Of a stretch of DNA of 64,000 bases, positions 7,981-16,480 are shown one piece after another (position 1 is the stretch's first letter; each line of letters begins with the position of its first letter). Under the pieces are notes generated by a model. The model saw only the letters and a program-made list of their open reading frames with translations. It searched no databases and was not told the DNA's origin. A program made the position numbers and the translations under genes. This stretch comes from Anaerovibrio lipolyticus DSM 3074 (lineage in GTDB: Bacteria; Bacillota; Negativicutes; Selenomonadales; Selenomonadaceae): assembly GCF_900141865.1 (NCBI RefSeq), contig NZ_FQYW01000004.1, positions 161,976 to 225,975 of the forward strand, read 5' to 3'.

Positions 7981-8859
7981 TTAGCATAGCTTCAGTTCAT
8001 ATACCACTGGCTTGACCATTTTGCAGCAGGAATGCTGTAAGCAACCATGGCCCACCAGCTGGACACCCGCCTGATGACGGGCAAAGCACAGGGCCTCACC
8101 ATAGCACATTTCCTTAGGCACAACGAAAGGACGACATTGACAAAAGCCAGCCCGTTGAAAGGCGGCTGAGGTGGCACTACATACATGAACTGTCACCTCT
8201 GGTACAGCAACCATAATCCGCTGCAGGGCCTCACGAATAATATCACCACACAGCGTTGTATAAACTTTTGGAGATACCATATTACAGGAAATCAGCGGAT
8301 CGGCATAGGAAATCACATCCGCCCCCGCCTCAGCCACATAGGCAGCCTCCAGCACAATATTATCTATAAGTTGCTCGCACAGCCTTCTAAGAAGCTCTGG
8401 TTGAGCCCGCATCCCTTTGTAAATTTCCTTGGATGGTACCAATAAACTCAGCAGGGTAAAGGGTCCTTCAATATTAAAGCTGACCCGTTCTCCCTTGTGC
8501 TTCAGCAGGCGTATTGCCTGTAAATTCTCCTGCATAAGGCCATAGTCAAAGGAAAAGGTCGGTATTTTCACCTCAATCAGCTTCTCATAGGGCAAGGCTC
8601 CTGGCATCGGTTGTTGTGACTTATCTGAGATGAAATTCCACTTAGCTCCCAGCTGTTCGGCCTCAGCCATGGTTGCAAAGGGTAGCTTACACAGCATATC
8701 CCCTTCCAGCTGACAGATAGTATGGGCCATGGCAGCCATGGCCTCACTGTGGCAATATACATCACTGACCTCCACACCAGCCCGCTGACACAATTCAGTG
8801 GCAATATGCCGCTCCGGTTCACCACCGCATTTAAAATGTTCCATGAAGCCCTTCGCCAT
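7981..8859 (-). CDS. Uroporphyrinogen decarboxylase-fold methyltransferase (short, MtaA-like)
   Basis: The 292-residue protein is shorter than its two relatives in the same operon. Zinc-type ligands are visible as H225-V-C227 and C273 (GHGCLQ), the HxC...C pattern of MtaA/CmuA-type cobalamin methyltransferases rather than of the haem enzyme. It follows the ABC ATPase gene by 36 bases and precedes DUF1847. Probable role: moving a methyl group to or from the operon's corrinoid protein. Donor or acceptor cannot be read from sequence. Confidence 0.75.
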   Translation of the reverse strand: MAKGFMEHFKCGGEPERHIATELCQRAGVEVSDVYCHSEAMAAMAHTICQLEGDMLCKLPFATMAEAEQLGAKWNFISDKSQQPMPGALPYEKLIEVKIPTFSFDYGLMQENLQAIRLLKHKGERVSFNIEGPFTLLSLLVPSKEIYKGMRAQPELLRRLCEQLIDNIVLEAAYVAEAGADVISYADPLISCNMVSPKVYTTLCGDIIREALQRIMVAVPEVTVHVCSATSAAFQRAGFCQCRPFVVPKEMCYGEALCFARHQAGVQLVGHGCLQHSCCKMVKPVVYELKLC

Positions 8860-8895
8860 ATTGCCACCACCTTTCCCAGTTTACTCTAAAACGAT

Positions 8896-9666
8896 TTAAA
8901 TATAGTATTCCACTTCCTGCTTACGCACCAGCTGGAAGGCCTGCATGATTTTATCCTCATACAGATGGAAATCCTCACTGGTACGATCCCGCACCAAGCC
9001 CTTATTAATATCCAAAATTGAATGAACCGTTCCAGGGTGGGCGTTCATTACCACCACCCGATCCCCCAGATAGATTGCTTCACTGATGTCATGGGTTACA
9101 AATACCACACTCAGCTTGTTTTTACTGTAAATATCCAGCAGCAGCTCCTGCAGCTCCATGCGGGTAAAGTTGTCCAAGGCCCCAAAGGGCTCATCCATGA
9201 ATAATATTTCCGGCTCCAAGGCCAAGCTCCTGGCAATAGCTGTCCGCTGCCGCATACCACCGGACAATTCATGGATATATGAATTCTCATATTTTTCCAA
9301 ATGCATTAGCTTCAAGTATTCCTTAGCCTTCTCTACCCGGGTTTTCTTATCATACATATCTTGAACATCCATGCCATAAACCACATTTTCCAATACGGTT
9401 TTCCAAGGAAACAGAGCATAGTCCTGAAATACAAAGGCGCACTTGGGCTGAGGCTCCTTCACCAGCTTGTCATCCAGATATACACCACCAGATTCAGCAA
9501 TGTCCAGGCCGGCCATAATTCTAAGAAGGGTACTTTTACCACATCCAGATGGGCCCAAAAGGCAAACAAACTCTCTAGCCCCTACCTCCAGATTAAGATC
9601 TGACAGTACCAGCTGGGGCTGTCCATCCTTGGAGAAGGACTTACTAACATGTTTCACTTCCAGCAT
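8896..9666 (-). CDS. ABC importer ATP-binding protein (SsuB/TauB/NrtD type)
   Basis: The 256-residue ATPase carries Walker A GPSGCGKST, signature LSGGMRQR and Walker B ILFMDEPFGALD, typical of the nitrate/sulfonate/taurine importer class. I place the start at 9666 (MLEVKHVSKSF), with GGAGGG 6 bases upstream. It lies 13 bases after its permease gene, and it powers the importer embedded in the corrinoid operon. Confidence 0.92.
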   Translation of the reverse strand: MLEVKHVSKSFSKDGQPQLVLSDLNLEVGAREFVCLLGPSGCGKSTLLRIMAGLDIAESGGVYLDDKLVKEPQPKCAFVFQDYALFPWKTVLENVVYGMDVQDMYDKKTRVEKAKEYLKLMHLEKYENSYIHELSGGMRQRTAIARSLALEPEILFMDEPFGALDNFTRMELQELLLDIYSKNKLSVVFVTHDISEAIYLGDRVVVMNAHPGTVHSILDINKGLVRDRTSEDFHLYEDKIMQAFQLVRKQEVEYYI

Positions 9667-9679
9667 AATTGTCCCTCCC

Positions 9680-10471
9680 TTAATCCGCCGAATACTTGGC
9701 CTGCCACCGCAGCAGATGACGCTGTATCCTGTCAAAAACAGCCATTACAGCAGTTACCACCAGACCAATAAACAGAATACCCACAATAACCTTGCCATAA
9801 TCGCCAAAATCTGAATAATACTTTACATACCAGCCTATACCTGAGGTGGCTCCAATCATTTCAGCCGATGCCAGCAGGATAAAGGAGAAAATCAATCCCA
9901 CACTGCATCCAGTCAGTACCTGGGGCATAATAGCCGGCAGGATAATCTCAAAGAGCAAGCGCCGTTCCTTGATGCGGAGCATTCGGGCCGAATCAATCAA
10001 GGTTTTATCTATCTGCACCGTAGCATTTAGCGTACTCACGAATATTGGCCAAAAGGCCCCCACAAAAATTACCAAAACAGAAGCCAACTGAAAGGTTGGT
10101 AAAATAGCAATGGCGTAGGGTATATACACAATTGGTGGCACTGCACTCATAATCTTTGAAATGGGATGAACAGCATTAAACAATCTGCGTCGCCAGCCCA
10201 CAAATAAGCCTAAAGGGATGGCCGTGGCCAGTGCCAGGGCATAGGCCGCTGACAATAATACCAGGGAGCTGCCCAAACCACGGAATATGGTTGGCAGGTC
10301 ACCGATAAACAGCTCCAGTACCTGCTGAGGAGATGGGAACAAGAAGGCATCCAATACCTCCAGCTGCACTGTCAGCACTTCCCACACCACCAGAATCCCC
10401 AGAAAAATAGCTGTAACATCCACCACCTGTTGAGTCTTGGCCGACTTAGTAAAATTGAATTTATAAATCAT
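9680..10471 (-). CDS. ABC importer permease (SsuC/TauC type)
   Basis: The 263-residue membrane protein has about six membrane segments and the BPD_transp_1 coupling region near SARMLRIKERRLLFEIILP. The start at 10471 (MIYKFNF) overlaps the end of the binding-protein gene by 11 bases, which suggests coupled translation. It works with the flanking ATPase and lipoprotein. Confidence 0.9.
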   Translation of the reverse strand: MIYKFNFTKSAKTQQVVDVTAIFLGILVVWEVLTVQLEVLDAFLFPSPQQVLELFIGDLPTIFRGLGSSLVLLSAAYALALATAIPLGLFVGWRRRLFNAVHPISKIMSAVPPIVYIPYAIAILPTFQLASVLVIFVGAFWPIFVSTLNATVQIDKTLIDSARMLRIKERRLLFEIILPAIMPQVLTGCSVGLIFSFILLASAEMIGATSGIGWYVKYYSDFGDYGKVIVGILFIGLVVTAVMAVFDRIQRHLLRWQAKYSAD

Positions 10472-11510
10472 TTTTCTCAAAATCTGCTTTAAGCTGCTTG
10501 TAAATGCTATCCTGCGGCTCAGCTTCAAGAAGCTTGTCCAGGGCCTTCTGATAGAGCTGGATATTGATGTGCTCTGCAATGTCAAAGTCCTTTTCAATAT
10601 AACCCACTTCCTTCATGTACTTATAAAAGTCAATTACGGCATTACGATTTGGATCTGGATTGGATTCCACATATTTACCATAGGTCTCCTCATACAGTGT
10701 GTCCTTATCAATATTCACATATTTGGATAATATCTCTATGGATTCATCCTTATTCGTCTTGTAGAATCGATACGCCTTAATCATGGCCCGGAGAAACGCC
10801 TCATATTTTTCTGGATGCTTCTGGATATTGGCGGTAGAGGCAATTTGACGGCAGCATGGATGATTTTCAAAGCCAGGCACCTCCGGACTGTACTTAACAA
10901 TCTTTAAGCCCTGCTGTTCTGCCATTTTACGGAATGGAGTCCATACAACAGAAGCATCTGCTGCACCATTCTTCACTGCCTCCATAGCCGCAGAAGCTGA
11001 TTCCATTTCCTTAAAGGTTACATCCTCGCCAATTTTTAGGCCCTGCTTAATAGCTGCCTCACGGAATACAATATCACCGGTGGCCAAACGAATAGTGGCC
11101 ACAGTCTTTCCCTTAAGATTCTTTAAATCAGCTAATTCAGCAGCCTTCTCCGGCTTTGCCACCAGAGCATGGCCCATGGACATCTGCCCGGCAAAAATCG
11201 TTATTGGGCTTCCCTTGGACATATACACCATTGGTGCCGAGCTGCCAAAGGCTCCCACATCCAGCTTACCATTGGCCACAGCGGTAATGCCCTCACCGGA
11301 ATTATTAAATAATACCAACTCTGAATTTAACCCTTCTTCAGCAAAATATCCCTTCTCCTGGGCAATAAAATATAAAATATGTCCAGTGGAAGCCAGATAA
11401 CCAATCTTAAAATCCGTCTTTTTATCTGTTCCTGCGGACTTTTCAGAACCACCGCAGGCTGTTGTAATCATAGCAATTACAATTAATAATGCTGCTAATA
11501 TCTTCTTCAT
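10461..11510 (-). CDS. ABC importer substrate-binding lipoprotein (SsuA/NMT1-like)
   Basis: This 349-residue lipoprotein has signal MKKILAALLIVIAMITTAC with a lipobox ending at Cys19. The body is an NMT1/SsuA-like periplasmic binding fold (FKIGYLAST, SGEGITAVANGKLDVGAFG). Relatives bind nitrate, sulfonates, taurine, thiamine precursors and similar small anions, so the ligand is unknown. Its place between two methyltransferase genes suggests it collects the methylated substrate of the operon, which is inference. Confidence 0.9.
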   Translation of the reverse strand: MKKILAALLIVIAMITTACGGSEKSAGTDKKTDFKIGYLASTGHILYFIAQEKGYFAEEGLNSELVLFNNSGEGITAVANGKLDVGAFGSSAPMVYMSKGSPITIFAGQMSMGHALVAKPEKAAELADLKNLKGKTVATIRLATGDIVFREAAIKQGLKIGEDVTFKEMESASAAMEAVKNGAADASVVWTPFRKMAEQQGLKIVKYSPEVPGFENHPCCRQIASTANIQKHPEKYEAFLRAMIKAYRFYKTNKDESIEILSKYVNIDKDTLYEETYGKYVESNPDPNRNAVIDFYKYMKEVGYIEKDFDIAEHINIQLYQKALDKLLEAEPQDSIYKQLKADFEKNDL

Positions 11511-11527
11511 ACCCTATCATCCCTCTT

Positions 11528-12631
11528 TCATGCCACAATGGAGGTGGCATCCTTAATCGCAAACGGATTGCCGATACGACGTACCGTATTTAACATTTCG
11601 TGAATATTTTCAAATGGGGTTTCCGTTGGCAGGCTACACCCAGAGGCTACAATAAAACCCTTTGGTGAATCGTAAACCTTGCGGACAACTTCCACCGTGG
11701 CTTTACGCACATCATCCACCGTGCCCTCCAGCATGGTTTCCGATGGCCGTACATTGCCCATAAGCATTACCCTGTCCCCTACCAGCTCCTTGGCCTTTAG
11801 GATATCCGCATCATTGTCAATACTCAGGCAGTCCGCCCCGGCCTTTACCATATCCTCCCAAATACCATCAGTTTTCCCGCAAATGTGCAGGGTTACCTTC
11901 TTACCCTTATTGTGAATATGGTCAATTAGCTTTTTCAAATATGGCAAGGAGAATTTACGGAACAATCTTGGGCTTATAACTGTGCTTGATGACATGGCGT
12001 CTGTAAGACTTGGGGTAACTCCCGCATCAATTACTGCATCCACATAACGAAGATTACTCTCCAATGACACCTGACATAGCTTATGAACAGCTTCCGGATT
12101 CTTCAAGGTTAAACGCACCAGATTTTCTGCTCCCACCAAAAAAGATGAGTTGGTAAATGGTCCGGTGACTGCACCACCCACTGGGACTTCCTTGCCTACT
12201 GCATCCACCACTATCCTCATGGCCTTTAAATGCTCAGGCAAATTGCCGTCCTTATAGGGATCCGCTGGACGCAGCTTATCGATCTCATCCAAATTGGACA
12301 ATCGTGGATCCAGCTTTATTACCGGTTGACCGAGATATGCTGTTTCATCCTCGGGGTATATTACCTCGGACCCCATAGCCTCAGCTTGAGTATATAGGTC
12401 GGTAAACACCCGAATATTGTCATAATGAAACAATTTATAGGCCGCAATATGGGCCTTGGCTATCAGCTCTCCATTGCCTCGGAAATCCGATACCTTTACC
12501 CCGATTACCCGGGCAGCGGTATTTCCTACAACTGGTACACATGGCAGCCGATCTATGTCTTCGCCCTTGGCGTAGGCTGTCATACGCTCAATGGCCGTCA
12601 TCTCATCCTTCCATTCCGTCATGAAATTCAT
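11528..12631 (-). CDS. Uroporphyrinogen decarboxylase-fold methyltransferase (MtaA/CmuA-like)
   Basis: The 367-residue protein carries H249-I-C251 and C332 (ASGCSLP), the HxC...C zinc ligands of cobalamin methyltransferases. The N-terminal stretch MTAIERMTAYAKGEDIDRLP matches the family start, so translation may begin at 12601, where GGAAGG sits 5 bases upstream, instead of 12631. It lies between the activator gene (22-base gap) and the importer lipoprotein gene. It is likely one half (methyl donor side or methyl acceptor side) of a two-methyltransferase relay through the corrinoid protein. Confidence 0.85.
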   Translation of the reverse strand: MNFMTEWKDEMTAIERMTAYAKGEDIDRLPCVPVVGNTAARVIGVKVSDFRGNGELIAKAHIAAYKLFHYDNIRVFTDLYTQAEAMGSEVIYPEDETAYLGQPVIKLDPRLSNLDEIDKLRPADPYKDGNLPEHLKAMRIVVDAVGKEVPVGGAVTGPFTNSSFLVGAENLVRLTLKNPEAVHKLCQVSLESNLRYVDAVIDAGVTPSLTDAMSSSTVISPRLFRKFSLPYLKKLIDHIHNKGKKVTLHICGKTDGIWEDMVKAGADCLSIDNDADILKAKELVGDRVMLMGNVRPSETMLEGTVDDVRKATVEVVRKVYDSPKGFIVASGCSLPTETPFENIHEMLNTVRRIGNPFAIKDATSIVA

Positions 12632-12653
12632 CTGCCTTTCTTGCTCAACATTT

Positions 12654-14582
12654 TCATTGCTTCGTCACATGATGAAACCTTGCTTTGGCGTGGGGAATGG
12701 CAATAGCTTCCATAAAATGCTCCTGAAAATCAGGCTCCGCCGCCGTCTCCACAAATTCCACCTTTCTGGCAATTTCATCCGCCTCATGGCGTTTATCGAT
12801 ATTTAATAAGGCAATACGGGCACCATCGCCTGCAGCGTTGCCCACAGCATGAATATTATCAAGATCGCAATCCGGGAACATGCCCATTACCAAAGCACTG
12901 CGCTTATTTATATAGCTGCCGAAGGCCCCAGCCAGAATTACCTCATCCACATGGTCAATTCCATATTTATTCAATAAGTACTCAGCCCCCACATAGATAG
13001 CGCCCTTGGCCAGCTGAATGGCCCGAATATCGGCCTGGGTAACTACTATGTCCTGTCCTATCCCTGTTTCCTTGGCATAGGCCAGCACATATTCCCATTT
13101 GCCATTTTCATCCCTTCTAATGCGGGGAGTGTCCAATTTATTATTAATGCGGCCACTCTTTCCCACAATTCCCGCCTCATAAAGGGCGGCAAATACATCG
13201 ATTATCCCTGAACCACAGATGCCTAAGGCTCCAGTAACCTCCAGCTCCGGATACCAGGTATCATTGCCGATAACCTTGTAGGATGGTTCCAGGGTTTCCT
13301 TGGCAATCTTCACTCCTTCAATGGCACCAGGAGCAGCCCGCATACCAAATTTTATCTGAGCCCCTTCCAATGCTGGGCCAGTGGCACAGGAGGTACACAG
13401 CAGTCTGTCCCGGTTTCCCAGGTCAATCTCCCCGTTGGTACCAATATCGATAATCAGCTTTATCTTATCGCTGTTATATGGTTCCTCGGCTATGACCACC
13501 GCCATATTATCTGCCCCTACAAAGCCAGCCTCAATAGGTAATGAATGTACCCAGCCAGCGGGATTTATATTTATGCCCAAATCCCTGGCCTTTATGTCTA
13601 AGGCATGGGCTGCCACTGGCGCAAAGGGGGAGCGCCCCACATAACCAGGGTACAGCTTTAGGGCCAAATGATGCATTACAGTATTGTAGACCAGCACCAT
13701 TTCATCCACATCCTCCGGGGTACCACCGATACCAGCCGTCAGCTCCGTGGCCAGCTCATTGACATCATTTATGATAATGTCATGCAAGGTCTGAAGCCCA
13801 TCGGGGTTACTGGTGGCATAGGATACTCTCGATAAAATATCCTCACCATAACCAATCTGGGAATTCATACGGGAGGCCTTTTGCAGCAGCTCCCCCGTAT
13901 CTAAATCACAGAGATAGGCCGCCAATGTGGTGGTACCAATATCAATGGCAATCCCCAGCTTACGGCTGTAATCACCACCCCGCACCCTAACTATTTCCTG
14001 CTTGTCCTCCCGCAAGGTTACGGTAACCTCCCAGTTGTTTTCCCTAAGCACCTGGGACAGCTTGCATAAAACCGTATAATCAAGTGTTATATCTCCTAAT
14101 CCCGTCGACTCATATAAAGCCCGTAGAAGTCGTTGCTGATCATCCATAGGGTCCTCCAAGGTTGGTGGCGTAAGTCTTAAAAAATAGGATTTTACTGCCG
14201 GCTTTATGGCAATTTGTCTGGAACTGCCTGCCTCCAGAACCACCTGCTTGGCACTTTGGCTCTTCTTGGGAACGCTGACCACCAAATCACCCTTTATGTG
14301 GACACAGCAAGCTAAACGCACGCCCTTATGAATTTCTTCCGCAGTCAGAATTTTCTCTTCCACCGTACTTAGGGGAGAAATATGCTCCTTGGCTGAGCTC
14401 AGACCCAATTTATCGAAGGTTCCAAATTCCGGAATAATCTTACATTTTCCACAGACCATAGCCCCACCACAGGCCGCTTCAATACCAACCCCCAGGCTTT
14501 GGGCAGCTTGTAAAATAGTTGCTCCTTCCTCTACTTCACCGCGCCGACCAGAGGGCTGAAATACAATCTGATATTTGCTCAT
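12654..14582 (-). CDS. Corrinoid activation/regeneration protein (RACo-like, 2Fe-2S plus DUF4445 ASKHA)
   Basis: The 642-residue protein begins with a plant-type 2Fe-2S domain (C38, C44, C47, and C92 or C93). It continues with an ATPase of the ASKHA fold (GIAIDIGTTTLAAYLCDL; LIIDIGTNGEIDLGN; ILAGAFGSYINK), the DUF4445 layout. Known members (RACo and relatives) use ATP to drive low-potential electrons onto inactive cob(II)alamin and restore Co(I). It sits between two methyltransferase genes and one gene after the B12 protein, so its client is encoded in the same operon. This is strong evidence that the operon performs corrinoid-dependent methyl transfer. Confidence 0.92.
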   Translation of the reverse strand: MSKYQIVFQPSGRRGEVEEGATILQAAQSLGVGIEAACGGAMVCGKCKIIPEFGTFDKLGLSSAKEHISPLSTVEEKILTAEEIHKGVRLACCVHIKGDLVVSVPKKSQSAKQVVLEAGSSRQIAIKPAVKSYFLRLTPPTLEDPMDDQQRLLRALYESTGLGDITLDYTVLCKLSQVLRENNWEVTVTLREDKQEIVRVRGGDYSRKLGIAIDIGTTTLAAYLCDLDTGELLQKASRMNSQIGYGEDILSRVSYATSNPDGLQTLHDIIINDVNELATELTAGIGGTPEDVDEMVLVYNTVMHHLALKLYPGYVGRSPFAPVAAHALDIKARDLGININPAGWVHSLPIEAGFVGADNMAVVIAEEPYNSDKIKLIIDIGTNGEIDLGNRDRLLCTSCATGPALEGAQIKFGMRAAPGAIEGVKIAKETLEPSYKVIGNDTWYPELEVTGALGICGSGIIDVFAALYEAGIVGKSGRINNKLDTPRIRRDENGKWEYVLAYAKETGIGQDIVVTQADIRAIQLAKGAIYVGAEYLLNKYGIDHVDEVILAGAFGSYINKRSALVMGMFPDCDLDNIHAVGNAAGDGARIALLNIDKRHEADEIARKVEFVETAAEPDFQEHFMEAIAIPHAKARFHHVTKQ

Positions 14583-14594
14583 TTATACGCCCCC

Positions 14595-15617
14595 TTACAC
14601 GGCTTTGGCGGCACCAGTAAAGGTTTGGATATTGCTTAGTGGCGTTGAGGTGCTCAACCCACAGGCTGGTGCCAATATATTAATCTCATCCTGAATAAGC
14701 TGCTCAGTACCGCGCTGTATATTTGGTTCTTCCCCAAATTCCAACAGAAAGGTACTGAGATTTCCCATAGTCGTAAGCTGAGGGTACGCTTCCTTCAGCT
14801 TTTTAAGACTTACCAAAGCATCCACACTTATTGCATCTGCATGGAGATTGGCTATATGATGCGTCACAGCCTGCATGCGACCACATATATGAACGATTAC
14901 TGGTACCCCCATTTCATGAATGGCATCCACCAGCTTATTTATATAAACCACTGCATAATCGCCGAACATCCTTGGACCTAATATTTCACCGGTGGCTGTT
15001 GGGTCAGCAATGGAAATTACGCTGGCGCCATTATCCACCATGTATCGGGCATAGCCAATCAGCTGATTGGTTACATAATCCACAAATCTGTGGGATTCAT
15101 CCTTGACCTTACGCAGCTCCTTCAGGAAATTCATTGGATCCACCACCGAAGCGGCGGTACTCAATGGACCAGTTATGCTGCCTATAACCGGTATGTCAGG
15201 AGAGTGGCCGGCAGCATTATATATTGCCTGAAAAACTGTACCCGCTCTAGGGCTCTTCACTAGGGCATCATCAGCCTTATAAATTACATCCTTTAACGAA
15301 GGAAATATTTCCTTGGCAATCTTTGGTTCACATTTTAGGGTACCAAAGTCGATATCACTGCCCAGCGCTTCAGCCTCCACGGTCATGCAAAAGGGAATAC
15401 CCACATTTTCAAAGCCCGTATCCGCCTGCACATCCAAGGCCAAGTCTGCCATCATCTTAGAATCACGATGTCCATCGGGTAATACATTTCCATGATTTTT
15501 CATTACATCAACAATAGCTGAATTCATCATGCCCCCGGGACAAATCACTGGAGCCCTGTCAACTGCTTCGCCCTTCAGAGAACGTAGCAACCGCTCCTTG
15601 GGAGATAACACATCCAT
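14595..15617 (-). CDS. Uroporphyrinogen decarboxylase-fold methyltransferase (MtaA-like)
   Basis: The 340-residue protein opens with MDVLSPKERLLRSLKGEAVD, typical of MtaA-type enzymes. It has zinc ligands H243-I-C245 and C319 (APACGLS). MtaA-type proteins move methyl groups between a corrinoid protein and a thiol, while related UroD-fold enzymes demethylate substrates. It follows the corrinoid-protein gene by 4 bases, the tightest spacing in the operon, so it is the best guess for the dedicated partner of that protein. Confidence 0.87.
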   Translation of the reverse strand: MDVLSPKERLLRSLKGEAVDRAPVICPGGMMNSAIVDVMKNHGNVLPDGHRDSKMMADLALDVQADTGFENVGIPFCMTVEAEALGSDIDFGTLKCEPKIAKEIFPSLKDVIYKADDALVKSPRAGTVFQAIYNAAGHSPDIPVIGSITGPLSTAASVVDPMNFLKELRKVKDESHRFVDYVTNQLIGYARYMVDNGASVISIADPTATGEILGPRMFGDYAVVYINKLVDAIHEMGVPVIVHICGRMQAVTHHIANLHADAISVDALVSLKKLKEAYPQLTTMGNLSTFLLEFGEEPNIQRGTEQLIQDEINILAPACGLSTSTPLSNIQTFTGAAKAV

Positions 15618-15621
15618 ATTC

Positions 15622-16287
15622 TCACGCTCCTAACGCCAAATCGGTATTACTCAGCAGCTTTTCCGCCACTTTTACGGCATCAGCAGCATTCCTGGCATAT
15701 CCGTCAGCACCAATCTTTTTGGCAAAGGCTGGAGAAATTGGGCCGCCACCCACAATAACCTTAAATTTATCACGAATTCCCTTATCAGCGAGGATATCTA
15801 CCACTTCCTTCATCCCCGGCATGGTAGTAGTCATAAGAGTGGCAATACCAATAATATCTGCTCCGTATTCCTCTGCTTTACTTACAAATTCAGCTGGAGG
15901 AATATCCCGGCCCAGATCCAGCACCTCAAAGCCACCAGTTTCCATCATCAGCCGAACCAGATTTTTGCCGATATCATGGGTATCGCCCTCAACCACACCA
16001 ATGACAACCTTGCCCTTCTTGGACACGTTTTCACTCTTTAAATGGGGCTTTAATACATCAATCCCCACATTCATAGCGTCAGAACACATCAACAGCTCTG
16101 GAACAAAATATTCTTCTTCATCAAATAACTGACCGGCCCGTTCCATTCCCTTGGCCAGCCCCAAGTCTATAGTTTCATAGGCATCAATACCAGCGGTAAG
16201 GGATTGTTGAGCCAACTCCTCCACAGTATCCTCTTCCATTTCCACTACAGCATCGGCTATTTGTCTTAATAATTCTTCCTTTTCCAT
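15622..16287 (-). CDS. Methyltransferase-cognate corrinoid protein
   Basis: The 221-residue protein has an N-terminal helical B12-binding cap (residues 1-90) and a C-terminal Rossmann B12 domain. The base-off cobalamin motif is D102-x-H104-x-x-G107, followed later by GGGPIS. Such proteins (MtaC, MtbC, MtvC type) carry the methyl group between two methyltransferases. It is the first gene of a nine-gene operon ending at 7343. AGGAGG stands 9 bases upstream, and two similar palindromes lie in the promoter region. Confidence 0.93.
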   Translation of the reverse strand: MEKEELLRQIADAVVEMEEDTVEELAQQSLTAGIDAYETIDLGLAKGMERAGQLFDEEEYFVPELLMCSDAMNVGIDVLKPHLKSENVSKKGKVVIGVVEGDTHDIGKNLVRLMMETGGFEVLDLGRDIPPAEFVSKAEEYGADIIGIATLMTTTMPGMKEVVDILADKGIRDKFKVIVGGGPISPAFAKKIGADGYARNAADAVKVAEKLLSNTDLALGA

Positions 16288-16329
16288 AGCTGTCTACCTC
16301 CTGCTCACAATTCATCATATTACATCTAT

Positions 16330-16350
16330 AACATACTTGTTTGGTATGTT
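16330..16350. promoter_or_regulatory. Operator-like palindrome 1 upstream of the corrinoid operon
   Basis: AACATAC, seven bases, GTATGTT. It lies 43 bases upstream of the first gene of the operon. Its half-sites recur in the second palindrome at 16378-16396. Confidence 0.55.
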
Positions 16351-16377
16351 TATGGTTATGTTGAAATAGATATTACA

Positions 16378-16396
16378 ACATACCATAATGGTATGT
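16378..16396. promoter_or_regulatory. Operator-like palindrome 2 upstream of the corrinoid operon
   Basis: ACATACC, five bases, GGTATGT: a perfect 7-base inverted repeat sharing its half-site with the palindrome at 16330. The style resembles TetR-family operators. No candidate regulator gene lies next to it, so the regulator must be elsewhere. Confidence 0.55.
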
Positions 16397-16430
16397 CAAT
16401 AGAAAATTTTATTAATTTTTGATATAGCAC

Positions 16431-16473
16431 AAAAAAACACTGGAAAATGATTTACTCACTTTCCAGTGTTTTT
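16431..16473 (-). terminator. Terminator after csaB (bidirectional shape)
   Basis: AACACTGGAAA pairs with TTTCCAGTGTT; on the minus strand TTTTTTT follows, and the plus strand also ends in T's. It closes the csaB transcript and insulates the corrinoid operon promoter from readthrough. Confidence 0.85.
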
Positions 16474-16480
16474 GATTGTA

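Noticed and set aside
16288..16480. Cobalamin riboswitch upstream of the corrinoid operon
   Set aside because: The region is only 190 bases, is occupied by two palindromes and a terminator, and shows no B12-box-like conserved core.
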